A stretch of DNA of 64,000 nt from Jeotgalibacillus sp. R-1-5s-1 (GCF_004405105.1 NZ_SORW01000028.1:124001-188000); one strand, 5' to 3'. Counted from the stretch's first letter, positions 50,519 through 59,346 are shown. Notes: generated by a model not told the origin, from the sequence alone. Numbers and translations are program-made.

Positions 50519-50549
50519 ACAAAAAACCACAGTTGAATCAACTGTGGTT
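50519..50549 (-). terminator. Terminator of the HAD gene
   Basis: AACCACAGTTG/CAACTGTGGTT with AAT loop, T-run on the minus strand, five bases after the gene end. Confidence 0.9.
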
Positions 50550-50553
50550 CGGT

Positions 50554-51318
50554 TTAATAAACTCTTTTTTCCCATATAACCTTCATACCGTCTAAGCCTT
50601 CGATGGCGTAATCTGCCAATGGTGTAAGCTGCTGCAGCATCTCAGGTTTCTCATTGACGAGGACACTTTTGCAGCCCGCCGCTTTTGACATCATCAAATC
50701 CACAATACTGTCGCCAACAACCAGTACCTCGTGAGCGGGAACTGTAAAATTACGCAACACCTTATCAAGCATATCAGGGGCGGGTTTTCCATGTGCGACA
50801 GAAGCAGGGGTTACAATAAAATCCGCTTTGTTATGGAAATCCAACAGCTTCAGGCATTCAACTGTCCGATCGTGCTGATCAGACGTCACAATACCTACGA
50901 CATATCCTGCTTCTTTTAAAGAGTATAAAAGCTCCTTAGCTCCCTGTGTCGGAATAAATGCGTCCTTTATATTAAGGGAGCGGTTGCTTTCTTCAAGAAG
51001 CTTTTCAGATAAAGCCAGCGATTCAACCCAGGGCTTTTTTGTCTGCTGGTAAATGAGTGCGGCAATTGCGATTTTTTCTTCTTCTTCGCCCGCAATCGCA
51101 AGAAGTCCACTGTGATCAACGCCTTCACTGTCAACACCCATCATACGGTCCCACAAATCACCGTTGTGAAGACCGGCAATCGAAATAAAACGTTTTTTTC
51201 TTTCTTTATTTAACGCAATCCAGAAAGGCTCAGCCTGGAATAACGTACCGTCTTTGTCAAAAGCAATGACGGATGCTGAAATGGGTTGATCCCCAATCTG
51301 AATCGTCCTGATTGACAT
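50554..51318 (-). CDS. HAD-superfamily phosphatase
   Basis: This 254-residue hydrolase carries DKDGTLF (motif I; nucleophile Asp), GIVTSD (motif II), GKPAPDM (motif III Lys) and VVGDSIVDLMM (motif IV). The insertion after motif I is a helical cap, as in the phosphoglycolate-phosphatase group. The substrate cannot be deduced. CGGAGGG precedes the ATG. It lies 21 bases downstream of the thioredoxin gene on the minus strand; they are probably co-transcribed. Confidence 0.9.
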   Translation of the reverse strand: MSIRTIQIGDQPISASVIAFDKDGTLFQAEPFWIALNKERKKRFISIAGLHNGDLWDRMMGVDSEGVDHSGLLAIAGEEEEKIAIAALIYQQTKKPWVESLALSEKLLEESNRSLNIKDAFIPTQGAKELLYSLKEAGYVVGIVTSDQHDRTVECLKLLDFHNKADFIVTPASVAHGKPAPDMLDKVLRNFTVPAHEVLVVGDSIVDLMMSKAAGCKSVLVNEKPEMLQQLTPLADYAIEGLDGMKVIWEKRVY

Positions 51319-51339
51319 CGCTGACCCTCCGTTTAACTT

Positions 51340-51657
51340 TTATTTTTGGGCCTCTAAAAACTCTGTTACCTGTTCAGGTGATTTGGCATTGGCAGAATGC
51401 AGGTGCGCTTTCTTTTCGCCGTTTTGGAAAATAAGAAGACTTGGAATGCCCATGACTTCCTGTTCATCTGCGATTTCCGGCAGCTCATCACGATTCAGAT
51501 TGAACCATTTATAGCCGTTATATTCATCCATTATGTCATCAATGAACATGTCCATTCTGCGGCAGTCCGGACACCAATCAGCTGTAAACTTCACAATAAC
51601 CGGCTCTCCACTATTAATTGCCTCTTTAAATTGTTCAGTATTTTTAATTCCTTGCAT
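51340..51657 (-). CDS. Thioredoxin-family protein
   Basis: This 105-residue protein has the thioredoxin fold with CPDC at Cys29-Cys32 (FTADWCPDCRRMDM) and the cis-Pro in GIPSLLIF. CPDC deviates from classical CGPC, so its redox potential or partner may differ. The start at 51657 has ATGGAGGG upstream. It is first in an operon with the HAD gene and divergent from the Fur-controlled siderophore ATPase. Confidence 0.9.
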   Translation of the reverse strand: MQGIKNTEQFKEAINSGEPVIVKFTADWCPDCRRMDMFIDDIMDEYNGYKWFNLNRDELPEIADEQEVMGIPSLLIFQNGEKKAHLHSANAKSPEQVTEFLEAQK

Positions 51658-51734
51658 GATACATCCCTCCATAGTGAAATCATAAAAGGTTTAATCCTAA
51701 AACGCAAAAGAAAGTGATTAATGTGTGAAAAAAC

Positions 51735-51776
51735 TGATAATGATTCTCAGAATCATTGACTTGAGAGTCATTCTCA
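51735..51776. promoter_or_regulatory. Three adjacent Fur-type iron boxes
   Basis: TGATAATGATTCTCA (51735-51749), TGATTCTCAGAATCA (51741-51755, a perfect 7-1-7 palindrome) and TGAGAGTCATTCTCA (51762-51776) all fit the 7-1-7 Fur/PerR/Zur pattern. The third covers the -35/-10 spacer of the yusV promoter. Confidence 0.82.
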
Positions 51777-51784
51777 GCTAGACT
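51756..51784 (+). promoter_or_regulatory. Promoter of the siderophore ATPase gene
   Basis: TTGACT (51756-51761) and TAGACT (51779-51784) with 17-base spacing; a Fur-type box occupies the spacer, so iron should repress it. Confidence 0.6.
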
Positions 51785-51846
51785 TATTAACAGATTAATT
51801 GTACGACTGCGACGATTGCGAAGGAAACTAAAGGAGACAAGAGCTC

Positions 51847-52665
51847 ATGCTTAAAACTCAGTCACTTACACTTGGATACGGAGATTCCATTATTATAGAA
51901 GAACTGGATTTAACAATACCAAAAGGCGAAATTTCTGTTTTAATCGGAGGTAACGGCTGCGGTAAATCAACCCTGCTGCGTTCCATGGCCCGCCTGTTAA
52001 AGCCGCATGACGGAGATGTCCTGTTAAACGGAAAAGAAATTAACCGCTACTCCTCACGTAAGGTTGCACAGGAAATGGCGATCCTGCCACAGTCACCTGT
52101 TGCACCTGAAGGACTTACGGTACTTCAACTCGTTAAGCAGGGGCGCTACCCTTATCAGGGATTCCTTCAGCAATGGTCCGCAAAAGATGAAGAAGCTGTT
52201 CAAAATGCACTGGCATCAACCGGGATGCTTGAGCTTCAGGACCGCTTTGTGGACGAACTTTCCGGAGGACAGCGTCAGCGTGCCTGGATTGCGATGACAC
52301 TGGCGCAGGATACCGACATCATCCTGCTGGACGAGCCGACAACCTATCTCGATATGACGCACCAAATCGAAATTCTCGATCTGCTGTTCGAATTAAATGA
52401 GCGCGAAAACCGGACAATCGTCATGGTCCTTCATGATTTAAACCTTGCCTGCCGCTATGCTCACAACCTGATTGCCGTAAAAGACCGTACCGTTTACAAG
52501 CAGGGGAAACCGGAAGAGGTCATCAGCTGTGAAATGGTGCGCCACGTATTCGAAATGAACTGCCAGGTCACAACGGATCCGCTGTTCGGTACACCGTTGT
52601 GCATCCCGCACGGAAGAGGACGCTGCATCGTTCAGCAACCCGCTAATCCGGCAGTGGCCCAGTAA
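51847..52665 (+). CDS. yusV: Iron(III)-siderophore ABC transporter ATPase, YusV-like
   Basis: This 272-residue ATPase of the FecE/FhuC type powers uptake of ferric siderophores. Walker [12 protein letters not shown] (about 34-44), the signature [13 protein letters not shown] and Walker [15 protein letters not shown] are intact, and the D-loop/H-switch is [14 protein letters not shown]. subtilis YusV is a shared ATPase for several siderophore permeases, and no permease or binding protein is next to it here, as in B. subtilis. The Fur-type boxes upstream support iron control. Ribosome site AAAGGAGA. Confidence 0.94.
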   Translation: MLKTQSLTLGYGDSIIIEELDLTIPKGEISVLIGGNGCGKSTLLRSMARLLKPHDGDVLLNGKEINRYSSRKVAQEMAILPQSPVAPEGLTVLQLVKQGRYPYQGFLQQWSAKDEEAVQNALASTGMLELQDRFVDELSGGQRQRAWIAMTLAQDTDIILLDEPTTYLDMTHQIEILDLLFELNERENRTIVMVLHDLNLACRYAHNLIAVKDRTVYKQGKPEEVISCEMVRHVFEMNCQVTTDPLFGTPLCIPHGRGRCIVQQPANPAVAQ

Positions 52666-52734
52666 ACTGACCAGATTCGATCATTTCGAGAGTCAGCTAC
52701 TGTATAGATAAACACTGATTAAGAAAAAATGAGG

Positions 52735-52760
52735 AAACCGTCTATTTGGCGGTTTTTATC
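52735..52760 (+). terminator. Terminator after yusV
   Basis: AAACCG and CGGTTT pair around TCTATTTGG, then TTATCTTTTT. The stem is short. Confidence 0.65.
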
Positions 52761-52782
52761 TTTTTAAAGGAGGAAGTCTGTC

Positions 52783-53028
52783 ATGATAAACGAAAAAATA
52801 GATGCAATGGTAGAAAAATACGCAGAACTACTGACCGGAGATACTTCTGAAGAATCTATCGAAGAAATCAAACTTTATATTCTCTATAACCATATCGCCA
52901 AATCCATGCCAGCCTTAGCGAAGCATTGGAACGCTGTTTATCCGGAAGGGAAAGACGACATGAAAAAAATTGTGGCTGATATTCAGCGGAAAAATAAAGT
53001 GCTGAGAGAAGAGAAGAAGGATACATAA
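52783..53028 (+). CDS. yusU: DUF2573/YusU-like protein
   Basis: This 81-residue acidic protein is predicted all-helical (IDAMVEKYAELLTGDTSEES, then EEIKLYILYNHIAKSMPALA). The gene order after yusV matches B. subtilis yusU, of unknown function (DUF2573). AAAGGAGG precedes the ATG. The highly charged C-terminus may extend as a helix. There are no cysteines or membrane segments. Confidence 0.82.
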   Translation: MINEKIDAMVEKYAELLTGDTSEESIEEIKLYILYNHIAKSMPALAKHWNAVYPEGKDDMKKIVADIQRKNKVLREEKKDT

Positions 53029-53035
53029 GAAAACC

Positions 53036-53148
53036 GGGCTGGGGGACATCCTCCGCTTTCCATGGCCGGGCGGTGAACCCCTTGTGCTTCGCACAATGGT
53101 TTCACCTGTCCCTTTCCGCCATAGGAGTCTACGGATGTCCCCCAACCC
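53036..53148. repeat. Type-1 hairpin element, intact copy
   Basis: GGGCTGGGGGACATCC and GGATGTCCCCCAACCC form terminal inverted repeats with one mismatch. The interior has cgctttccatggccgggcgg and gtttcacctgtccctttccgcc. A subfamily shared with 54934-55044 (cggtgaaccccttgtgcttcgcacaat). Confidence 0.87.
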
Positions 53149-53293
53149 TATTGTTTATAATCCGCATATTTCAAATAATAACAAAATGCCGCGTAGTAGC
53201 TAACGATATTAAGCAAGGACGATCCGCGCGAAACATTGAATCGCGACAATTGAAAGAAAATCACACACATTTAAGGATGAATTTCTAATCTGC
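53149..53293. other. Gene-free spacer
   Basis: No gene is seen; the frame at 53073-53288 runs through the repeat and has no ribosome site. Confidence 0.5.
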
Positions 53294-53587
53294 TTAACTC
53301 AACGGCAGCTGGCTCTGGTCAGTTCTTGCCTGCTGGGCAGCGGTCTGGATTTTGTTCGGTGTTTCCTGCTCAGGTTTGTACCAGTTCTGCTGCTGCATGA
53401 AAGAATAAAGAGTGTGCTGCTGTCTTGCCGTTTCCTCTGTAATAGACTGGATAAATTGAAACAGCGGCTGATTACTTGCTTCATTGGCGGCTACACTGTA
53501 GCTGACTGCCAGATGTTTTTCGAGAATAAGAATATCCGTTGCCCAGTCACGATCTGTCATGACGGCATTTGTCTGAATTTCCTGCAT
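53294..53587 (-). CDS. CotF-like spore coat protein
   Basis: This 97-residue protein has the four-helix CotF/DUF-type core: DRDWATDILILEKHLAVSYSV, ANEASNQPLFQFIQSITEET and RQQHTLYSFMQQQNWYKPEQ. The C-terminal 25 residues are Gln-rich and probably disordered. B. subtilis YusN in the same genome region is a coat-associated CotF homologue. The AAGGAGG ribosome site is strong. It is second in a two-gene minus-strand operon; sporulation control by SigE/SigK is likely but not proven from the sequence. Confidence 0.85.
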   Translation of the reverse strand: MQEIQTNAVMTDRDWATDILILEKHLAVSYSVAANEASNQPLFQFIQSITEETARQQHTLYSFMQQQNWYKPEQETPNKIQTAAQQARTDQSQLPLS

Positions 53588-53599
53588 GCTGATTCCTCC

Positions 53600-53827
53600 T
53601 TACTGGATTTGTCCCGGCTGTGTCTGCTGTGATTGACCTGCCAGAAAAGCTGTCGTCTTCTCGTAATGATTTCTGTGCATGTTGCAGCATGTTTCAAGCT
53701 GTGCCTTTAACTGGGGATTCGTGCACTGTGCCGCAGCATAATGAGCTTTTTTCGCTGCAAGCATGTTCCATTCAAGAACGTCTTTCAAATAGAGGACATC
53801 CTTCGTAGAAAGTGATTGTTGATTCAT
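53600..53827 (-). CDS. Small CotF-like coat protein (short partner)
   Basis: This 75-residue helical protein (KDVLYLKDVLEWNMLAAKKA, CTNPQLKAQLETCCNMHRNH) has the typical CotF helix pair with two Cys near position 49-50 and a Gln-rich tail. The start at 53827 has AAGGAGGG upstream; the ATG at 53866 does not. It precedes the longer CotF gene by 12 bases, so they are co-translated. They may form a mixed complex in the coat or be storage-associated. Confidence 0.8.
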   Translation of the reverse strand: MNQQSLSTKDVLYLKDVLEWNMLAAKKAHYAAAQCTNPQLKAQLETCCNMHRNHYEKTTAFLAGQSQQTQPGQIQ

Positions 53828-54007
53828 CTCATATCCCTCCTTTAAAATCGGACTTAATTTGTCCAAATAATTCAGGTTTTATGCACCTATCTTTGTATTC
53901 AAATAAAAGGATTAATGATAGAATTAGACTGATTCATGTAACGATTTCCTATTTTCAAAAAATAGAGAGCGCTTGCAGGAAATATTTGATTCAGGGGGTT
54001 TGACATC

Positions 54008-54925
54008 ATGGAACGAGTGATGCGTGATTTCTTTTTGTTCTTATCTAAAAATAAGCCGATGACCAAGGCGGCAAAGCAGTACGGACTGCGTTTCGGTGCA
54101 GCACGCTTTGTAGCAGGTGAAACCGTTGAACAGGCGGTAGAAGCCATTAAAAAACTCAATGAAGAAGGGCTTTGCGTCACGCTTGATTATCTTGGTGAAT
54201 TTATAGATAACGAACAGGAAGCAGCAGAGATGACGGATCAGTGTGTGAAAGCCGTACATGCAATCGGTGAACACAACCTTGATTCACAGCTGTCACTCAA
54301 GCTGACATCAATGGGCCTTGACCTTTCAGAAGAGATTGCACTTGAAAACATGCGCAGAATCCTTGATGCTGCGGTTCAACATAACGTATTTGTCACCATT
54401 GATATGGAAGACTACGAAAGATGCGGCAAGACACTCAATATTTTCAAACAGCTCAAATCTGAATACGACAACATCGGCACCGTGATTCAGGCATACCTGT
54501 ACCGTACAGAAGAAGACATGGTCGCCCTGAATGAATTTTCACCAAACCTGAGACTCGTAAAAGGCGCTTACAAAGAATCACCTGAAGTCGCCTACACAGA
54601 TAAAAGCCAGGTCGATGAAAACTTTCGCAAAATTATCAAAATGCATCTGCTAAACGGCAACTACACAGCCGTTGCTACGCACGACGATGCAATTATTGAC
54701 TATACAATCAAGCTAGTCGAAGAGCACAACATTCCAGCTGATCAATTCGAATTCCAGATGCTTTTCGGCATCCGCGAAGAACTTCAGCGCAAGCTTCATA
54801 AAAAAGGCTACAAAATGCGCGTATACATGCCATTCGGGACAGACTGGTACGGCTACTTCATGCGCCGCCTGGCAGAACGCCCAGCCAACGTGGCATTTGT
54901 TGCTAAAGGGATTATTAGTAAATAA
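54008..54925 (+). CDS. fadM: Proline dehydrogenase (FadM/YusM)
   Basis: This 305-residue FAD enzyme oxidises proline to pyrroline-5-carboxylate. The TIM-barrel signatures are VTLDYLGEFIDNEQEA, VFVTIDMEDYERCGKT, RLVKGAYKE and the FAD-linked RMVYMPFG-like RVYMPFGTDWYGYFMRRLAE at the C-terminus. The orthologue in B. subtilis lies next to fadNAE and is called yusM/fadM. A GGGG ribosome site precedes the ATG. Type-1 element 54934-55044 acts as its 3' hairpin. Confidence 0.92.
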   Translation: MERVMRDFFLFLSKNKPMTKAAKQYGLRFGAARFVAGETVEQAVEAIKKLNEEGLCVTLDYLGEFIDNEQEAAEMTDQCVKAVHAIGEHNLDSQLSLKLTSMGLDLSEEIALENMRRILDAAVQHNVFVTIDMEDYERCGKTLNIFKQLKSEYDNIGTVIQAYLYRTEEDMVALNEFSPNLRLVKGAYKESPEVAYTDKSQVDENFRKIIKMHLLNGNYTAVATHDDAIIDYTIKLVEEHNIPADQFEFQMLFGIREELQRKLHKKGYKMRVYMPFGTDWYGYFMRRLAERPANVAFVAKGIISK

Positions 54926-54933
54926 ACATAACC

Positions 54934-55044
54934 GGGCCGTATTCCCCCTACGCTTTCCGTGGCCGGGCGGTGAACCCCTTGTGCTTCGCACAATAGTTTC
55001 ACCTGTCCCTTTCCGCCACAGGAGTCTCCGGGGGATTACGGCCC
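54934..55044 (+). repeat. Type-1 hairpin element used as terminator of proline dehydrogenase
   Basis: GGGCCGTATTCCCCC and GGGGGATTACGGCCC form terminal inverted repeats with one mismatch. The 3' arm is directly followed by TTTTTT, nine bases downstream of the gene stop on the 5' side, so the whole element could terminate transcription. Confidence 0.85.
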
Positions 55045-55195
55045 TTTTTTGATGAAGGAAATATAGCTGGAATTTTTATCTCTCATTTGCTTTTGCAGAT
55101 TTTTAAGTGAGTTATTAAAGATTTTTATATTGCCATCTGTTATATGTGGGTGTGACGTTTTCAAATTAAATTCCACTTCATTAAAAACAACAAAA

Positions 55196-55460
55196 GTACC
55201 GGGGGATTCCGCAGACTCCTGCGGCAGAGGAGCGACAGGTGAGACAACGCAGCGCGAAGCGTAAGTTGGCTCACCGCGCGGCCTTGGAAAAGCGGAGACG
55301 GGCGTTTAGGGACGTACAAACTGGACCGGCCTCGACGGAGATAAAGGAAACACGGTGAACGAAGTGAACCGATGTTGACTTATCGGACGAGGGGACGGGA
55401 AGTTTGCTAGTCGCTGCCCGACGGAGCTAGACAAAGGAAAGCGGAGGAATCCCCCGGTAC
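55196..55460. repeat. Composite repeat: type-1 element interrupted by type-2 module
   Basis: The perfect 15-bp arms GTACCGGGGGATTCC and GGAATCCCCCGGTAC lie 235 bp apart, although intact type-1 elements are about 115 bp. The extra DNA (about 55298-55435) is a type-2 module in inverse orientation to 63835-63925 (acggtgaacgaagtgaaccg, and gtacaaactggacc). Host DNA is duplicated on both sides: GGAAAAGCGGAG (55286-55297) and GGAAAGCGGAG (55436-55446). This resembles a target-site duplication or recombination at gaaagcgga. Confidence 0.85.
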
Positions 55461-55526
55461 GGTTTTTAATAAATACTCTCAAATCAATAAATCACAGTCA
55501 CACCACTCATTTTTTTACATAAAATA

Positions 55527-55541
55527 ATGAAAGCGCTTTTT
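55527..55541 (+). promoter_or_regulatory. Candidate CcpA (cre) site upstream of fadN
   Basis: ATGAAAGCGCTTTTT fits the cre core TGAAAGCGCTTT. fadN lies 129 bases downstream, suggesting carbon repression of beta-oxidation. Confidence 0.55.
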
Positions 55542-55617
55542 TAATGGTTGATTAATAGTGTGCCATCCATTAAAATGAAATTGTAAAGAATTTTCTTATA
55601 TTTTTTTATCCAAAAAA

Positions 55618-55635
55618 TGAATGATGATTCATTCA
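55618..55635 (+). promoter_or_regulatory. FadR operator of the fadNAE genes
   Basis: TGAATGA-TGAT-TCATTCA is a perfect palindrome matching the B. subtilis FadR box TGAATGANTANTCATTCA at all but one position. It lies 35 bases before fadN, so long-chain acyl-CoA should relieve repression. Confidence 0.92.
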
Positions 55636-55669
55636 ATTAACGGAAATGCACAATAAGGGGGATATTCAG

Positions 55670-58051
55670 TTGAGCAGACGTATTCAAAAAGCTGCCGTTA
55701 TCGGATCAGGCGTCATGGGATCAGGCATTGCAGCACATTTAGCTAATATCGGTATTCCAGCGATGCTGCTAGACATCGTTCCGAATGAATTAACAGATGA
55801 GGAAAAAGCAAAGGGACTTACACTTGAGGATCGCGCAGTGCGCAACCGCTTCAGTGAAGGAGCCATTAAAAAATTATTTAAACAAAAACCTGCGCCGCTT
55901 GCGACGAAGTCAAATGCAGCACTGATTCAGGCTGGTAACCTTGAGGATCATCTTGAGCAGCTTGGTGAAGTGGACTGGATTATTGAAGTGGTTGTTGAAA
56001 ACCTTGATGTGAAAAAGAAAGTGTTTGAGAAAGTGGAGCAGTACCGAAAGCAGGACAGCATTGTCAGCTCGAATACGTCAGGGATCTCCATTGAGGCGAT
56101 GACTGAGGGACGTTCGAAGAATTTCAGAAGGAACTTCCTTGGAACTCACTTTTTTAACCCGCCACGTTATCTGAAGCTGCTGGAAGTCATTCCTACAGCG
56201 GATACGGACCCGGAAGTCGTTCAGTTTATGAAGGTATTCGGTGAGGATGTTCTGGGTAAAGGAGTCGTATTTGCGAAGGATACGCCGAACTTTATTGCCA
56301 ATCGCATCGGTACATACGGTCTGCTCGTCACGGTAAAAGAGATGCTGAAAGGCGGATACAGTGTTGGGGAGGTTGACTCCGTAACTGGACCGCTGATCGG
56401 GCGTCCGAAGAGTGCGACATTCCGTACGCTGGATGTAGTAGGACTTGATACATTCATTCACGTAGCGAAAAACGTCTATGACAAAGTGGACGGTCAGGAA
56501 AAAGAAGTGTTTGAAGTTCCGGACTTTATGCTTCAGATGCGTGACAATGGCTGGCTTGGAAGTAAGTCAGGTCAGGGATTCTTTAAGAAGGAAGGCAAGG
56601 AAATCCTGCAGCTGAATCCTGAATCAATGGAGTATGAAGCACGCGGAAAATTGAAGGCTGCCTCTGTTGAGATGGCGAAGCAGGAGAAAGGCTTCGCCGG
56701 CAAGCTGAAGACGCTTGTTTACGGTAAAGACCGTGCATCTGAGCTGTTATGGTCAATTCTTGCACCGGTTCTTGTGTACTCGGCTGAACTGACAGGTGAG
56801 ATTGCAGACGATATTACCGGTATTGATCAGGCGATGAAATGGGGCTTTGGCTGGGAGAAGGGTCCTTTTGAAACGTGGGATGCCATTGGTGTAGCAAAAT
56901 CAGTTGAAAGAATGAAGGCTGAAGGCTTACACGTTCCTGCGTGGGTGGAAGAGATGATCGCAAACGGTCATGACTCGTTCTACAAAGAAGAAAATGGAGA
57001 TCTTTTCTTCTATTATAACGGTGAATACCGTTTGATCGTTGGAAATGAAAAAGCGATCAACCTGAAGCAGCTGAAGAAAAAGCAGGGTGTCATTAAAAAG
57101 AACACAGGTGCAAGCCTGATTGATCTTGGAGATGGCGTTGCGCTTCTTGAATTCCACTCGCCGAATAATGCGATTGGTATGGACATTATCCAGATGATTA
57201 ATTTCGCGGTTGAGGAAGTGTCTAAAAACTATAAAGGTCTTGTTATCGGGAACCAGGGCAAGAACTTCTGTGTTGGTGCGAACCTTGCGATGATCCTGAT
57301 GGAAGCGCAGGATGATAACGTGTTTGAAATCGATATGGTCGTGAAGCATTTCCAGGAAGCGATGATGAAGCTGAAGTATAGCTCATTCCCGGTTGTGGCT
57401 GCACCATTCGGAATGACGCTCGGCGGTGGAACAGAGGTTTGTCTGCCGGCTGATCACATTCAGGCATCAGCTGAAACGTATATGGGACTTGTTGAAGTCG
57501 GTGTTGGCTTAATCCCTGGCGGCGGCGGAAACAAAGAGCTTTACCTGAATTACTACAACTCACTTCCAAAAGGTGTCGATTTCGACCTTCAGAAAGTCGC
57601 GAACAAAGTGTTTGAAACGATTGCGATGGCGAAGGTGTCAACATCAGCTGCTGAAGCGCGTGACAATCACTTCCTGACAGCGTCAGACGGCATCAGTGTC
57701 AATGGAGATCATCTCATTTATGACGCGAAGCAGGCGGTCATTCATTTAGCGGAGCACTATACAGCTCCTGTTAAAAAGAAAGTACCGGTTGTCGGTGAAA
57801 CAGGTTACGCAACATTATTGCTTGGGGCACAGTCGATGCACCAGTCAGGCTTTATCTCAGAGCATGATCTGAAAATCGCCAAAAAGCTTGCGTATGTGAT
57901 TGCAGGTGGAAAAGTTCCGTTTGGTACAGAAGTTGATGAAGAATATCTGCTTCGCCTTGAGAGAGAAGCTTTCCTGAGCCTGATTCAGGAACAGAAATCT
58001 CAAATGAGAATGCAGCACATGCTCGTAAAAGGCAGACCGCTTCGTAACTAA
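55670..58051 (+). CDS. fadN: 3-hydroxyacyl-CoA dehydrogenase / enoyl-CoA hydratase (FadN)
   Basis: FadN (793 aa) carries the second and third steps of beta-oxidation. The N-terminal NAD domain has AAVIGSGVMGSGIAAHLANI (about 7-26) and THFFNPPRYLKLLEVIP with the catalytic His region. The C-terminal half has a crotonase domain (GLVIGNQGKNFCVGANL, PFGMTLGGGTEVCL, GLVEVGVGLIPGGGG). I chose the TTG start at 55670 because GGGGG is eight bases before it; the ATG at 55646 has no site. A FadR operator is upstream. Confidence 0.94.
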   Translation: MSRRIQKAAVIGSGVMGSGIAAHLANIGIPAMLLDIVPNELTDEEKAKGLTLEDRAVRNRFSEGAIKKLFKQKPAPLATKSNAALIQAGNLEDHLEQLGEVDWIIEVVVENLDVKKKVFEKVEQYRKQDSIVSSNTSGISIEAMTEGRSKNFRRNFLGTHFFNPPRYLKLLEVIPTADTDPEVVQFMKVFGEDVLGKGVVFAKDTPNFIANRIGTYGLLVTVKEMLKGGYSVGEVDSVTGPLIGRPKSATFRTLDVVGLDTFIHVAKNVYDKVDGQEKEVFEVPDFMLQMRDNGWLGSKSGQGFFKKEGKEILQLNPESMEYEARGKLKAASVEMAKQEKGFAGKLKTLVYGKDRASELLWSILAPVLVYSAELTGEIADDITGIDQAMKWGFGWEKGPFETWDAIGVAKSVERMKAEGLHVPAWVEEMIANGHDSFYKEENGDLFFYYNGEYRLIVGNEKAINLKQLKKKQGVIKKNTGASLIDLGDGVALLEFHSPNNAIGMDIIQMINFAVEEVSKNYKGLVIGNQGKNFCVGANLAMILMEAQDDNVFEIDMVVKHFQEAMMKLKYSSFPVVAAPFGMTLGGGTEVCLPADHIQASAETYMGLVEVGVGLIPGGGGNKELYLNYYNSLPKGVDFDLQKVANKVFETIAMAKVSTSAAEARDNHFLTASDGISVNGDHLIYDAKQAVIHLAEHYTAPVKKKVPVVGETGYATLLLGAQSMHQSGFISEHDLKIAKKLAYVIAGGKVPFGTEVDEEYLLRLEREAFLSLIQEQKSQMRMQHMLVKGRPLRN

Positions 58052-58132
58052 TTAAAGATGGCAGCAGGCTTAGTTTTTCAGCTGCTGCATTCATAGATTG
58101 AAAGAATCGATGAGACATAAAGGGGGAGCACC

Positions 58133-59311
58133 ATGCGTGAAGCAGTGATTGTGGCTGGAGCAAGAACTCCGGTCGGAAAAGCAAAAAAAGGAACGCTGGC
58201 TCATGTGCGTCCGGATGATTTAGGAGCACTTGCAGTCCGCGAAACATTAAAGCGTGCAGGAAATTATGATGGGGAAATCGATGATCTGATTTTCGGCTGT
58301 GCGATGCCGGAAGCAGAACAGGGAATGAATATGGCGCGTAATATCGGCGCACTTGCAGGATTATCTTATACGGTTCCGGCAATTACGATTAACCGTTACT
58401 GTTCATCAGGTCTTCAGTCTATTGCTTATGGCGCTGAGCGCATTATGCTTGGGCAGGCTGAAACGGTCATTGCCGGCGGAGCAGAATCCATGAGTCTTGT
58501 GCCGATGATGGGTCATACTGTTCGACCGAATGTCAAAATTGCTGAAGAAATGCCTGAGTATTATATGAGCATGGGCCATACAGCAGAGCAGGTTGCTCAA
58601 AAGTATGGCATCTCACGTGAGGATCAGGATGCATTTGCCGTTCGCAGTCACCAGAAGGCAGCAAAAGCACTTGCTGAAGGAAAGTTTGATGATGAAATCG
58701 TACCGGTGGATGTGACGTTCCGTTCTGTCGGAAGAGACAATCAGCTGCAGGAAAGAACAATCCAGTTCACACAGGATGAAGGTGTTCGTGCTGATTCAAC
58801 CGTTGAATCACTGAGCAGACTCCGCCCGGCATTTTCCACAACGGGAAGTGTCACGGCAGGTAATGCTTCTCAGACGAGTGATGGAGCAGCTGCTGTAATG
58901 GTGATGGAACGTGAAAAGGCTGAAGCGTTAGGCTTAAAGCCGATTGCGAAGTTCCGTTCATTTGCAGTAGGAGGCGTACCACCGGAGATCATGGGTGTTG
59001 GTCCGGTTGAAGCGATTCCGAAAGCACTGAAGCTTGCAGGCCTATCACTATCTGATATTGATCTGTTTGAACTGAACGAAGCTTTTGCTTCCCAGTCAAT
59101 TCAGGTCATCAGACAGCTTGGACTGAATGAAGACATTATCAACGTAAATGGTGGCGCTATTGCCCTTGGTCATCCACTTGGCTGTACAGGTGCAAAGCTG
59201 ACACTTTCACTGCTTCATGAACTGCAGCGCAGACAGCAGCAGTTTGGAGTTGTCACAATGTGTATCGGTGGCGGAATGGGTGCTGCCGGCGTATTTGAAA
59301 TGATTAACTAA
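58133..59311 (+). CDS. fadA: Acetyl-CoA C-acyltransferase (3-ketoacyl-CoA thiolase)
   Basis: FadA (392 aa) cleaves 3-ketoacyl-CoA with CoA in the last beta-oxidation step. The nucleophile Cys90 is in NRYCSSGLQSIAYGAE, with His and Cys catalytic pair in NGGAIALGHPLGCTGAK and CIGGGMGAAG near the C-terminus. Length is normal. AGGGGGAG precedes the ATG. It follows fadN after 81 bases and is followed by a 160-base structured spacer before fadE. Confidence 0.97.
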   Translation: MREAVIVAGARTPVGKAKKGTLAHVRPDDLGALAVRETLKRAGNYDGEIDDLIFGCAMPEAEQGMNMARNIGALAGLSYTVPAITINRYCSSGLQSIAYGAERIMLGQAETVIAGGAESMSLVPMMGHTVRPNVKIAEEMPEYYMSMGHTAEQVAQKYGISREDQDAFAVRSHQKAAKALAEGKFDDEIVPVDVTFRSVGRDNQLQERTIQFTQDEGVRADSTVESLSRLRPAFSTTGSVTAGNASQTSDGAAAVMVMEREKAEALGLKPIAKFRSFAVGGVPPEIMGVGPVEAIPKALKLAGLSLSDIDLFELNEAFASQSIQVIRQLGLNEDIINVNGGAIALGHPLGCTGAKLTLSLLHELQRRQQQFGVVTMCIGGGMGAAGVFEMIN

Positions 59312-59346
59312 ATCAATTAAGGCTCGTTCGTACATTTAAAGGTGCG

